A DNA stretch of 64,000 nt from Photobacterium frigidiphilum (lineage in GTDB: Bacteria; Pseudomonadota; Gammaproteobacteria; Enterobacterales; Vibrionaceae), in assembly GCF_003025615.1 (NCBI RefSeq), contig NZ_PYMJ01000018.1, positions 1 through 64,000 on the forward strand, written 5' to 3'. A model generated the notes under the pieces. The model made no database searches. It was not told where the DNA came from and was given only the letters and a program-made list of their open reading frames with translations. Positions within the stretch are counted from its first letter, which is position 1. Each line of letters starts with the position of its first letter. Position numbers and translations under genes: made by a program. Positions 18,609-27,048 of the stretch are shown piece after piece.

Positions 18609-18872
18609 ATGTCGAAAGAAATTGTAAGCTTCCAAGAAATTTTAATGGTTAAAGGCGTCGCTGAATTTTCTAAAGCAAGTGATACGCTAAAACGTCAACG
18701 AGCCGTTGTTTCAGCCTTAGAGCTAATTAAAACTGATGTGAGTTCATCTTATTCTCATAATGGAACTGGATGTCAGAGCTCACATGCACTTGAACAACAT
18801 ATGAATAATTTATCGGAATATACAGAATGCATTTTAAATGCAATGAATTGTTCTGGTAAGAATTCAAGATAA
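18609..18872 (+). CDS. Hypothetical protein
   Basis: 87 residues from ATG 18609, starting MSKEIVSFQEILMVKGVAEF and rich in Ser and Asn near the C-terminus. GGGTAA lies upstream; the longer frame to 18564 lacks a site. No signal or membrane segment. It sits between a phage relic and a LysR relic; I recognise no family. It may be a phage-derived or orphan gene, or non-functional. Confidence 0.45.
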   Translation: MSKEIVSFQEILMVKGVAEFSKASDTLKRQRAVVSALELIKTDVSSSYSHNGTGCQSSHALEQHMNNLSEYTECILNAMNCSGKNSR

Positions 18873-18935
18873 CATCCGTAAACTGAATCGTAGAAAGGTC
18901 GCATCTTCATGAAAAAGGCTGCCAACTGGCGGTCT

Positions 18936-19291
18936 TTAACTGCTTCCATTGGCAAAAAATACAGCTTTATTGTTGAATAAGAAGCGTGCTTTGTAGCCTG
19001 AATCTTCTAACACGGAGACCCGTATCGCTATGTCTATATCGCTCTTAACCAAATTGATGTGCCGATCATTTACCGAGACGTTAACTATAAGCTCTGAGTG
19101 AATAGACATAAATTCACTAATTGGTTTGCCAGTAACTTTGTCGTCATGGCACTGGGAACAGAGAGCTTAAGTTTACCTTTTACTGTGGTTAATTCCCCCT
19201 TTAAACGAGATTCGGTATAGGTCATTACATCAATTAATCTTTCGCTGTACCGCAGTATATAATGCTGATGGAAATGTATTGAAAACATCAA
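18936..19291 (-). pseudogene. LysR-type regulator remnant
   Basis: The minus strand encodes YTESRLKGELTTVKGKLKLS, typical of the start of a LysR effector domain. After a frameshift near 19100-19130 another frame continues VNDRHINLVKSDIDIAIRVS, matching the usual D..-D(L/I)V..G.DIAIR block. The DNA-binding N-terminus is absent and the C-terminus is cut by a stop at 18936. The gene is dead. Confidence 0.78.
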
Positions 19292-19379
19292 AATGATGCG
19301 TTTAAATCAATAGTATGCACTTGCTAAATGGGCTTAACGCCAATTAAAATACTCTTCTTATTTGATGATAGGTGTCACG

Positions 19380-20081
19380 ATGAAAGGGTTAATGTATTCA
19401 AAGTTTGCTCATGACTATGATACTGCAATACAGCATAATATTTATAATGCGCATTTAGAGAGACCGTCATTGCAAGCCATGCTGCCGAACTTAACAAATA
19501 AGCATGTTTTAGATTTAGGTTGTGGTTCTGGTGTTTACGCAAAATACTTATTAGAAAATAGTGCCAAAGTTACAGCAATTGATGCTTCACCTGAAATGAT
19601 TGATATAGTGAATGCGAAGTTTGGGCATAAACTAACAGCGTATACTCAAGACTTATCGTTAGGTTTACCTAATGAGACAAGCGATACCTATGATGTTGTT
19701 ATTTGTCCTCTTACTATTCATTATATTGCAGATCTTTCTTTATTATTTAATGATATAAAGCGAGTGCTAAAAGCGGGTGGTTGCTTTGTATTTTCAACAC
19801 ACCATCCGCTTGTTGATATTGAGGCATCTCAGTCTGGTGATTATTTTGAGCGAGAGCTGGTAACGGAAGTTTGGGATACGATAGGTAAACCAGTAGAAGT
19901 TAAATTCTATCGTCGCTCTTTGACTGAGCTTTTCAACTTTATATCACAAGCTAACTTATGTGTGGTTGAACTTTCAGAAGGGAAGCCATCTGAGGCTATG
20001 AAAGATATCTCACCTGAAAGTTATAATCACCTAAGTAAAAATCCTAATTTCATCTTTATTAAATGCAGACCTATTGCTTAA
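19380..20081 (+). CDS. Class I SAM-dependent methyltransferase
   Basis: 233 residues. The SAM-binding motif I VLDLGCGSGVYAKYL (about residues 42-56), the acidic motif II VTAIDASPEM and motif III TYDVVICPLTIHY follow the Methyltransf_11/25 pattern. Start 19380 is chosen because AGGTG lies just upstream; the frame begins at 19362. The final 39 bases are duplicated at 15778. It is followed by a GNAT acetyltransferase gene. Substrate unknown; small-molecule methylation is likely from the YcgJ/UbiE-like fold. Confidence 0.87.
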   Translation: MKGLMYSKFAHDYDTAIQHNIYNAHLERPSLQAMLPNLTNKHVLDLGCGSGVYAKYLLENSAKVTAIDASPEMIDIVNAKFGHKLTAYTQDLSLGLPNETSDTYDVVICPLTIHYIADLSLLFNDIKRVLKAGGCFVFSTHHPLVDIEASQSGDYFERELVTEVWDTIGKPVEVKFYRRSLTELFNFISQANLCVVELSEGKPSEAMKDISPESYNHLSKNPNFIFIKCRPIA

Positions 20082-20106
20082 CTAGCAACCTGCTTTATAC
20101 GGTAGT
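20043..20106. repeat. 64-bp duplication, copy 2
   Basis: Overlaps the 3' end of the methyltransferase gene and 25 bp beyond. One mismatch to 15778-15841. The two copies bracket about 4.2 kb of patchwork DNA. Confidence 0.9.
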
Positions 20107-20125
20107 TCGAGTAAACGAGAACATT

Positions 20126-20574
20126 ATGATTGTCGAAAATGTTTTTCCTGAACATTACGCAGAAATGCTGGTGGTTTGGGAAAATTCAGTCCGACAAGTA
20201 GTCTGACACAGGGGGCCCATGACTTCATCACAGATGAGGATATTGCGTTTTTTAAACCTATGATTATCGAGCATGCTTTTCCCGCGGTATATCTACACTG
20301 TGTTAAGGATAAGTTAGGTGCAATTGTCGGTTTTCTTGGTGTAAATGACAAAAAAATTGAAATGCTGTTCATTCTGAATGAAGCAAGAGGTCAAGGTGTC
20401 GGTAAGGTACTTTTGACTTATGCCTTAAATGAATATTCAGTAAATAGTGTTGATGTAAATGAACAAAACCCACAAGCCGTTGGTTTTTACCAACACATGG
20501 GTTTTAACGTTGTATCACGCTCACCTTTAGATGATATGGGAAATCCATTTCCTTTTTTACATATGAAGTTATAA
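20126..20574 (+). pseudogene. GNAT acetyltransferase, frameshifted near its start
   Basis: ATG 20126 opens MIVENVFPEHYAEMLVVWEN then SVRQVV and a stop. The other frame resumes at about 20214 with HDFITDEDIAFFKPMI and runs to 20574 with the acetyl-CoA motif EARGQGVGKVLL and NPQAVGFYQHMGF. YjaB-type GNATs have VWE.SVR.THHFL at this junction, so about 20 bases (CAAGTAGTCTGACACAGGGG) appear inserted. The 132-residue downstream frame from 20176 might still be expressed but lacks the normal first strand and helix. Confidence 0.72.
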
Positions 20575-20576
20575 AA

Positions 20577-20698
20577 CTCGGTTTGTTGTAATCGCGTTTG
20601 GCAGAAGAAGCACTTAAGGCTAATAATCTTAGGTGCTTTCGTATATCTAGTGTAGCAATTGTCGCAACAGAACCACAGCTCGGGCAAAGTACTCGCAT
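20577..20698 (-). pseudogene. Zinc-finger remnant, possibly phage Ogr/Delta type
   Basis: The minus strand reads MRVLCPSCGSVATI from 20698, like the first Cys pair of P2 Ogr/Delta late-gene activators. The second Cys pair (LKCFFCQTRL) is in a different frame, so the gene is frameshifted. A P2-type portal relic lies 2 kb away. Assignment is tentative. Confidence 0.38.
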
Positions 20699-20931
20699 CG
20701 CAACCTTCAAATTGCTTTAACTTGTTGATTTACGCTGTAATGCTGTTTTTGAATAGTATTTTATTGCGAGTTAGTTAACCAGCAGTAGTGCTTTTTTTCG
20801 ACTAAGCTTATGACGCTGTTCGGTACTTGAAGTGGATGGCTGTATAGGCATGGTCAACCTTGTAAGGTTACCTTGCTTGAACGGTCCAAACAGCAATCGT
20901 ACCGGAAACCAACCTAGCTAGGAGAATGCCA

Positions 20932-21246
20932 ATGAAATACGTGATCAGCTGGTTCGAACGCCCACAGGGTTCGCCCATGGAGTACGAGAATGCCCAGAAG
21001 CGAATCCTTGAGGTATTCGAACAATGGAAGGCGCCCGCTAATTTCAAGATCGAATTCTTCGTGATACGAGTCGGCGAGTGGGGTGGGCATATGCTGGTAG
21101 AGTGCGACGATCCGGTGACTGTTCACAAGCATTGTTCGATGTTTCCTGTTTTCGAATTCGAGGCGCGACCCGTCATTGAGGTCGAGGAAGCCGTCCGCGG
21201 CGAACTCGAGGTAATTGCTTGGCGAGATGGACTGAGCATCAAGTGA
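20932..21246 (+). CDS. DUF3303 family protein
   Basis: 104 residues from ATG 20932, with AGGAG 8 bases upstream (ATG 20926 is too close to the site). MKYVISWFERPQGSPMEYEN and a C-terminal block VRGELEVIAWRDGL match the small DUF3303 family, function unknown, possibly a ferredoxin-like dimer. Codon use is clearly richer in G and C (many CGC, GAG, GTC codons) than all neighbours, and the flanks 20880-21330 are GC-rich as well. This is foreign DNA, perhaps a cassette. Confidence 0.75.
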   Translation: MKYVISWFERPQGSPMEYENAQKRILEVFEQWKAPANFKIEFFVIRVGEWGGHMLVECDDPVTVHKHCSMFPVFEFEARPVIEVEEAVRGELEVIAWRDGLSIK

Positions 21247-21779
21247 TGGCAGCTATCACCTTCGGCTCTGGCTAGACCGCGAGCTAATAACGGCATACAG
21301 CGCCGAGTGCTGCCGCGCAGCGGCTTCGTTCAACTCATTTCTGTTCATCAATGGCTTAGAGTGATCGTTCTAAGCCGAATCTGCCCCATTTTGTATAGTG
21401 AAAATATTCATAACATTTATAGATGCCGCTATTTGCTTAAATAATTTTAATTATTATGGTGAAAAGAGGATTGCCGTAGGTTCAAATTATAAATATGGAT
21501 TCGATTGTTCAGTTTCTCGATTTTATTGCTTGATGCTTCGCTCTATATCCTCGTTGAATGCATCAAGGTAACTATTAAACTCTCCAATCAGTTCATTTAT
21601 AGTCATATCACTCAAGTTCTTCACCCAAAGAGATATGCTTGAAGTGGTCTAATCGACGAACAAACGGCTTAATCAAAACCTGACTTGATGATGATTTTCA
21701 GTTGCTTAATCCTGCATGAGTATATACTGAGTGCATAACATGTTAATGATTATAAAGAATTAATATTTAGAGGAATTCG
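21247..21779. other. Intergenic region with GC-rich hairpin and coding fragments
   Basis: The first 90 bp are GC-rich and include a hairpin GCTGC-CGC-GCAGC at 21309-21321, continuous with the DUF3303 unit. Further on, the minus strand between about 21720 and 21515 has two overlapping open ends. One reads KPFVRRLDHFKHISLGEELE stop; the second starts 2 bp later, MTINELIGEFNSYLDAFNED, and stops after 27 residues. They look like the decayed end of an operon and its successor. The last 60 bp should hold the promoter of the HdeD-like gene. Confidence 0.4.
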
Positions 21780-22340
21780 ATGAATAATCCAATCAGCAAC
21801 ATAATGGCGCGCGGCTGGAAATGGTTTGTAATTGTGGGGGCAATTATTGCACTTGTCGGCCTTGGTGCTATCAGTCTACCCGTAGCGGTTGGTGTTACTA
21901 TCACCTCGATCATTGGGATCACTTTTCTGATGAGCGGACTCGTACAGGCATATCACACCTTCACTATTCCTGAATGGCGTATTAAACTATGGTACGTACT
22001 CAGTGCTGTGCTGTATATTGTTGGCGGGTTATTTATCTTGTTTAAGCCATTAGCGGGATTGGTGACAATTACCATGTTGATGGTGATTACCATGATTTTT
22101 AATGGTGTCACACGTATTATCTTCGGTATGAGTAATAAAAACCTTGGGGGCTGGACGTGGATTGTACTCAGTGGCGTAATTTCAACAGCGATTGGTTTGT
22201 ACTTCTTTTCGATGCTGGATGACCCAACGTTCTCGATGTCATTATTGGGTATCTTTGTTGGTATCTCTCTGCTTTTTGAAGGTATAAGCTTTGTATTTTT
22301 AGGGCTACAAATGAAAAAAGTAGCCCAACAAGTTCAATAA
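21780..22340 (+). CDS. HdeD-like membrane protein (DUF308)
   Basis: 186 residues with six hydrophobic segments in three DUF308 pairs, the second and third containing GGLFILFKPLAGLVTITML and LSGVISTAIGLYFF. The family includes E. coli HdeD, an inner-membrane protein linked to acid resistance at high cell density. AGAGGAATTCG precedes the ATG. The palindromic repeat at 22350 follows and may end the transcript. Confidence 0.86.
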   Translation: MNNPISNIMARGWKWFVIVGAIIALVGLGAISLPVAVGVTITSIIGITFLMSGLVQAYHTFTIPEWRIKLWYVLSAVLYIVGGLFILFKPLAGLVTITMLMVITMIFNGVTRIIFGMSNKNLGGWTWIVLSGVISTAIGLYFFSMLDDPTFSMSLLGIFVGISLLFEGISFVFLGLQMKKVAQQVQ

Positions 22341-22349
22341 AAGAATACA

Positions 22350-22403
22350 TATATCCCAAGCCACCTCAAGATGCAGGATTCATCTTGAGGTAACTTGGGT
22401 ATA
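22350..22403. repeat. Interspersed palindromic repeat, full copy
   Basis: Left arm TATATCCCAAGCCACCTCAA plus GATG (22350-22373), loop CAGGATT, right arm CATCTTGAGGTAACTTGGGT plus ATA (22381-22403). Related copies lie at 6044 and 39611. Such units are common between genes in Vibrio and Photobacterium and can act as terminators. Confidence 0.88.
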
Positions 22404-22460
22404 AGGGAAGACGATTGTTAGGTCTCTTCCTACTCATTTTTATATTAAAGAGTATCGTAC

Positions 22461-22862
22461 GTGTTAAAGGAAATTGATAAGTTAGCTTGGTTGTATGTAA
22501 AAGATAAACAAGTATTAATGGCTCGCTCTAAGGGTAATAATATTTATTATCTTCCTGGTGGAAAGAGAGAGGTTGGTGAAAGTGATAAAGAAGCTCTGGT
22601 AAGAGAAATACACGAGGAGCTTTCAGTCGAACTTACTCCGGACAGTATCGAGTACTTTAATACATTCAAAGCCCAAGCGGATGGAAAAGCGGAAGGTGTT
22701 ATTGTAAAAATGACATGCTATCAAGCTGAATACAAAGGTAAGATTGTGGCGGCATCTGAAATAGAAGAGGTGAGTTGGGTTAATTATAAAGATAAGCATA
22801 AAGGATCTGCAGCAACGAAACTTATTCTTGAACATTTAAAGGAAAATGATTGGATTGATTAA
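22461..22862 (+). CDS. Nudix hydrolase
   Basis: 133 residues. The Nudix box is complete: GGKREVGESDKEALVREIHE followed by EL (about residues 31-52; catalytic REIHEE). These enzymes hydrolyse a nucleoside diphosphate linked to another group. The start is GTG at 22461 with AAAGAG about 9 bases upstream; no ATG is available in frame near it. Substrate not predictable from sequence. Confidence 0.88.
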   Translation: MLKEIDKLAWLYVKDKQVLMARSKGNNIYYLPGGKREVGESDKEALVREIHEELSVELTPDSIEYFNTFKAQADGKAEGVIVKMTCYQAEYKGKIVAASEIEEVSWVNYKDKHKGSAATKLILEHLKENDWID

Positions 22863-22990
22863 TCAGATGGATATTGATTACAAGGTATTGAAACCACAAG
22901 ACAGTTAAGCTTACCGAGACATTCGGTTTATGAGTTTAAAGCAGTATCCTGCTATGCGGGCCAAGAAGATTGGTGGGGTTATCCAGAATG

Positions 22991-23620
22991 TTAGAGGTTA
23001 ACAGTGTAAATGGCAGTTAAAAGAATGTATTTGTGAACTGTTTTGTTATTAGCATGGCGCTTTAATGGATGATGAATTTGCATTAGTCCATTAGTTAGTT
23101 CGACACATCCATTCATCGCGACAGGTAGCGTGTTTGACGTCTCTAATAATTTAATGCCATCGTGATAATAATCTTCAATATTTTCTGGTAGTTGACCTAG
23201 CCACCAAGACGGTATTTCTTTACTTGCTTTACTGCGATCAAACCAATGATCAGCAACAAGTAGAAGGTAGTTCTTAGTATTAGCATCAAAGTGTTCGGAA
23301 ACACTCTTTATTGTGTGTACTAACGCGTCACGCCGAGCGATATTTGCACTTAATAAGTGGTGGGCGATAACCCAAACCGTAAATTCATTGTTTTTTATAT
23401 TATATATTGGTTGAGGCAGTGCATTTTCATCATCTATTTGAGTGAATAGTGCCGTTATATCTGCTTGCTGAAAAGTTGACATCATTCTTCGGCATAGTGC
23501 TTTTCCTAAGTGATTCTCACGCATGCCACGATTGTGAACTGTCGGGTAATGCTGTTCACATAGTTGCAAGCAATCCTCTTGGAATTGTTGAATGCTGACA
23601 GTAATAAGATCACTAACCAA
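22991..23620 (-). CDS. Conserved hypothetical protein
   Basis: 209 residues, soluble, rich in His and Asn, beginning MVSDLITVSIQQFQEDCLQL. Internal blocks AHHLLSANIARRDALVHTIK and DHWFDRSKASKEIPSWWLGQ look structured. No signal peptide, membrane segment or known motif. Codon use matches the core genome. Stands alone. Function unknown. Confidence 0.65.
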   Translation of the reverse strand: MVSDLITVSIQQFQEDCLQLCEQHYPTVHNRGMRENHLGKALCRRMMSTFQQADITALFTQIDDENALPQPIYNIKNNEFTVWVIAHHLLSANIARRDALVHTIKSVSEHFDANTKNYLLLVADHWFDRSKASKEIPSWWLGQLPENIEDYYHDGIKLLETSNTLPVAMNGCVELTNGLMQIHHPLKRHANNKTVHKYILLTAIYTVNL

Positions 23621-23872
23621 GAAATGCTCGCCTTAAAAAATAGTGAAGTGCAACAAGTAATCAAATCATCGAGTACGAGTGTAATCTTGATTTTTCATCT
23701 ATAAAACATACAGAGATAATATGTCATCCTACCAAAAAGTACAGAGTTGATCGAAGTTCAACCCTATAAATTACATGTATTTGAAGGTGTAGAATAGACA
23801 AAGAAAGAAGTAAGCGGAAACTCGACTATTTTATAATCGAGTTTTGTATGTATAGAGGCTTTGGTGCTAGTA

Positions 23873-24514
23873 CTATGCTTGTTGGTTTTTGTTACCAGAT
23901 TGCAGTCGTCTAGATGAAGAAGGTAACCATTTTTTAAACGTTTTCCATCGAAAGCTAAGCAGTGTTATGGCCATTAGAATATAAAGACCTGGCTCAACAA
24001 TGCCTGATTTTACTGACCAATAATAATGAATAGGCGCTAATAGCAATGCGAGGTATACCCAGTTATGCAGCTTCTGCCAGCGTCGACCTAACCGACGTTG
24101 CATACCTTGGGTGGAAGTGATGGCAAGGGATGCCAAAATGCTCCAGCTAATTGCACCAAGTGAGAGATAAGGACGAGAAATAATTTCACTGGCTAACAAT
24201 TGCCAATCTAAACCAAGATCTAAAATTAGGTAGCCACTTAAATGCAGTGCCGCCCAAAAGAAACTATACATCCCGACTAAACGACGTACTCTGACTAATG
24301 CACCTTGCTTGAAATAACGCGCAAGCGGTGAAAGTAGTAGTGTTATCATTAACGTGTTCAAGGCTGCTTTACCTGTAAAGTGACTGATACCTTGAATAGG
24401 ATCTGCACCTAAATTACCCGTTAGCGTTTGACCAACAAGTAGAAGCAAAAAACCAAGTGATACGCTATGAATAACGACTTTTAGCCAAAAGATGTGGCGT
24501 GGGGATAGTTTCAT
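23873..24514 (-). CDS. msrQ: MsrQ, heme-binding membrane subunit of MsrPQ
   Basis: 213 residues and about six membrane helices, the ferric reductase-like family. MsrQ passes electrons from the quinone pool or a flavin reductase to periplasmic MsrP. Conserved His residues sit in SYLILD-type helices: ALHLSGYL (about 91) and KLHNWVYLALLLAPIHYYWS (about 147-165). Start ATG overlaps the msrP stop (TAATG), a tight operon. Confidence 0.93.
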   Translation of the reverse strand: MKLSPRHIFWLKVVIHSVSLGFLLLLVGQTLTGNLGADPIQGISHFTGKAALNTLMITLLLSPLARYFKQGALVRVRRLVGMYSFFWAALHLSGYLILDLGLDWQLLASEIISRPYLSLGAISWSILASLAITSTQGMQRRLGRRWQKLHNWVYLALLLAPIHYYWSVKSGIVEPGLYILMAITLLSFRWKTFKKWLPSSSRRLQSGNKNQQA

Positions 24515-25530
24515 TAATATTGTTTCCTTAAGTCCATGCCTTTGTATAAATGCCCGACTTCTTTTTCATAACCATTAAACATTAATGTTGGCTGTCGACG
24601 GCTACTAAATAGGTTTCCTTCACCAATGAATCGTTCACTAGCTTGACTCCAGCGAGGGTGGTCAACTTGTGGATTCACATTGGCATAGAAGCCATACTCA
24701 CTCGCAGCTAAACGGTTCCACGTTGTTGGTGGCTCTTTGTCGGTTAATGTAATTCGTACAATTGATTTAATACTTTTAAAACCGTACTTCCACGGCACTA
24801 CTAAGCGAAGTGGTGCGCCATTCTGTGGTGCCAATGTTTTACCGTACAAACCAACTGAAATCAGCGCTAATGGGTTCATCGCTTCATCTAAACGTAACCC
24901 TTCAACATATGGGTAGTCAATGCCACCACCAATACGACGAGAGGCTTGCCCTGGCATTTGCTCTGGGTCAAACAAGGTTTCGAAGGCGACATATTTAGCA
25001 CTGCTTTTAGGATCGGCCATCTTGATTAAATCAGCGAGTGAAAAACCAATCCAAGGCACATTCATTGACCACGCTTCCACACAGCGTAAACGGTAGATAC
25101 GTTCTTCCAGTGTGAATTTTTTTAAAATATCGTCGTAGCCTAACGTAATATTTTTGTTAACGAGTCCATCAATTTTTACTGTCCATGGGTCTGTTTTGAA
25201 GTTAGCCGCTAAACGAGCAGGGTCAGACTTCTCGGTACCAAATTCGTAAAAGTTGTTGTATTGCAATATCTTATCTTCGGGTGTTAATGATAAATCAGGA
25301 TGATATTTTGCCGACGGTGTCGCGGTTAATGATTGACGTAAATCAACCGAAGGTTCTGATTTATCACCGGAAAACAAATCAAAAATACCGGCTTGTGCAT
25401 TAGAGGCCAGCGGCATACCGACAACAGCTATCCCAAGCTTCTTTAAGATATCGCGACGCTGCTTATAGATTGATTCAGGCGTCGCTTCGTTTTCATTTAG
25501 TGTCCAGCGATTCGTTTTTTTGATTAGCAT
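24514..25530 (-). CDS. msrP: MsrP, periplasmic methionine sulfoxide reductase
   Basis: Molybdopterin enzyme that repairs oxidised methionines in periplasmic proteins. The Tat signal shows as [16 protein letters not shown] (about residues 23-38), then AQA cleavage. The molybdenum-ligating Cys lies in [15 protein letters not shown] (about 144). Length about 338, as in E. coli (334). Start ATG 25530 (MLIKKTNRW) is preferred over 25536 because GGGTA precedes it. The promoter region to its right carries a striking repeat. Confidence 0.94.
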   Translation of the reverse strand: MLIKKTNRWTLNENEATPESIYKQRRDILKKLGIAVVGMPLASNAQAGIFDLFSGDKSEPSVDLRQSLTATPSAKYHPDLSLTPEDKILQYNNFYEFGTEKSDPARLAANFKTDPWTVKIDGLVNKNITLGYDDILKKFTLEERIYRLRCVEAWSMNVPWIGFSLADLIKMADPKSSAKYVAFETLFDPEQMPGQASRRIGGGIDYPYVEGLRLDEAMNPLALISVGLYGKTLAPQNGAPLRLVVPWKYGFKSIKSIVRITLTDKEPPTTWNRLAASEYGFYANVNPQVDHPRWSQASERFIGEGNLFSSRRQPTLMFNGYEKEVGHLYKGMDLRKQY

Positions 25531-25555
25531 ACCCATCCTTAATATGTCGTCGTCA

Positions 25556-25596
25556 TGCTTTTAAACATAGTTTTATGTTTTTAAACATAGTTGTTT
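25556..25596. promoter_or_regulatory. Repeat in the msrPQ promoter
   Basis: TTTTAAACATAGTT occurs twice, 20 bp apart (about 25559 and 25579), and AAACATA/TATGTTT forms an inverted repeat inside. It lies 20-60 bp before the msrP start and could bind a dimeric regulator. In E. coli msrPQ answers to the HprSR system; no such genes are seen nearby. Confidence 0.45.
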
Positions 25597-25830
25597 GTGC
25601 AATTGAAAGTATATGAGCTGTTGTATAAGACCTGAGGCGTAGCTTATAAATTTCAATTTTTTTGATTTTTTTCTATGAATTCAAAAATAAAGTAGGTATT
25701 TTGCTTCTCGCACAGGCAGTGCTTTACATTAAAAATATAGATAAGCACTTATTGTTCAAACCGATGTCATGAATTTTAAAGGATTGAAATGGCGATAATG
25801 GTACGAATAAAAACAGTGTAAGGATCAGGA

Positions 25831-26241
25831 ATGATTAAAAAAGTAGTATTGGTGTCTTCGTTGTTGTTTACGACATTTCATGTATCAGCAACTGCGCCAT
25901 TGAGTGCCGGAATTTTTCTAGGTAGTCCAACATCAGGCATTACAGCAAAATACCAAGACGATTATAAATTTGCTGTCGGCTTAGATACTTTTAGCGTTTC
26001 GGCAGACGCTATGTGGAATTTAGGCGAGATTACAGCGCGAACACAGTATTCACCTTTGTATACGTTTGTAGGGTTACAATGGGTAGATGATAGTGAGAAG
26101 AAATGGGGCCCAAGAGCGGGACTTGGGTTGGAAGTACCTTTCCTTTATTTCCATCTTTACGCTGAAGCGGGTACAACGTGGTATGTAGATGATTCGAGTA
26201 TGGAGCTTGAAGGTGCTGCTGGCGTTCGTTTTAACCTGTAG
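25831..26241 (+). CDS. Secreted or outer-membrane small protein
   Basis: 136 residues with a Sec signal peptide ending VSA-T (about 21). The rest alternates hydrophobic and polar residues with many Gly, Tyr and Trp and ends in VRFNL, consistent with a small beta-barrel or beta-sandwich. Preceded by AGGATCAGGA. Family not recognised. Confidence 0.68.
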   Translation: MIKKVVLVSSLLFTTFHVSATAPLSAGIFLGSPTSGITAKYQDDYKFAVGLDTFSVSADAMWNLGEITARTQYSPLYTFVGLQWVDDSEKKWGPRAGLGLEVPFLYFHLYAEAGTTWYVDDSSMELEGAAGVRFNL

Positions 26242-26304
26242 GTTTAGTAGTAAATCGCGACCATTAGCTTGGTCGCGTATTTTTAGAACAATAATAAGTT
26301 AGCG

Positions 26305-26775
26305 ATGATTAATCAGTACCATATCAATTTAGAGCTTCAGCATATCTACTTAGAGGTGTATGCAGAGCGCTTTCATTATTTGCGCCGCTTTTTAGAGTCC
26401 TATTATTGCTACCAACATAACCTTGTTACTAAGCAAGGAAAAATGGATTGGGAAGGTATTTTTCGACACGCACAGCGATCGAAAGCGGCGAGTCACATTT
26501 CCAATAGAAAACTACTTGTTCGCGAAATGACGTTACCTTTACCTGTTTTAATCGGAATGCTGAAAGTGTTAGTGAGGGATGATGAAGCGTCAATTGAAAA
26601 TATTCAGCAATTACTTGATGCGTATTTAAGCTACGTGGTTATCACCCGAGAAGAGCATCAAGCACTTAAAAACGCGGGTTTACTTGAACGTATGCCATCC
26701 ACGTATTATCAAGAAAGCAGTACTGACTTTCATTTAGCGGCAACGCGTTTTTCTGCTGTCGATATTACCTTTTAA
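26305..26775 (+). CDS. Conserved hypothetical protein
   Basis: 156 residues, helical, no signal peptide. Begins MINQYHINLELQHIYLEVYA and has aromatic-rich segments (FHYLRRFLESYYCYQH). Lies 60 bp downstream of the secreted protein gene and could share its transcript; no strong terminator separates them. No function assigned. Confidence 0.65.
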   Translation: MINQYHINLELQHIYLEVYAERFHYLRRFLESYYCYQHNLVTKQGKMDWEGIFRHAQRSKAASHISNRKLLVREMTLPLPVLIGMLKVLVRDDEASIENIQQLLDAYLSYVVITREEHQALKNAGLLERMPSTYYQESSTDFHLAATRFSAVDITF

Positions 26776-27048
26776 ATTAGCGACTCCTTTCATGTAGTAA
26801 CTTCCTCTCGCTTATAAACCTCATTATGTTATAGCAAGTTAGCTATACTTTTAGACAACAGTCAAAGGTTTTGGCATCTACATTGCTTACTTTATATGGT
26901 GAGCTACATCGCATAATTAATTATTATGAGCGACTTTTGCTCTGTCTGTTTACATCTATTAACAAAACGGCAATTTATTGATTGACCTAATTAACCGGAC
27001 TTACTATTCTAGCGCACACATGTACGCTCAATTAAAAAGGCTAAAAGG

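Noticed and set aside
21247-21335. Integron attC site after DUF3303
   Set aside because: There is a GC-rich hairpin, but no matching pair of 7-bp core sites of the GTTRRRY/RYYYAAC type could be found.
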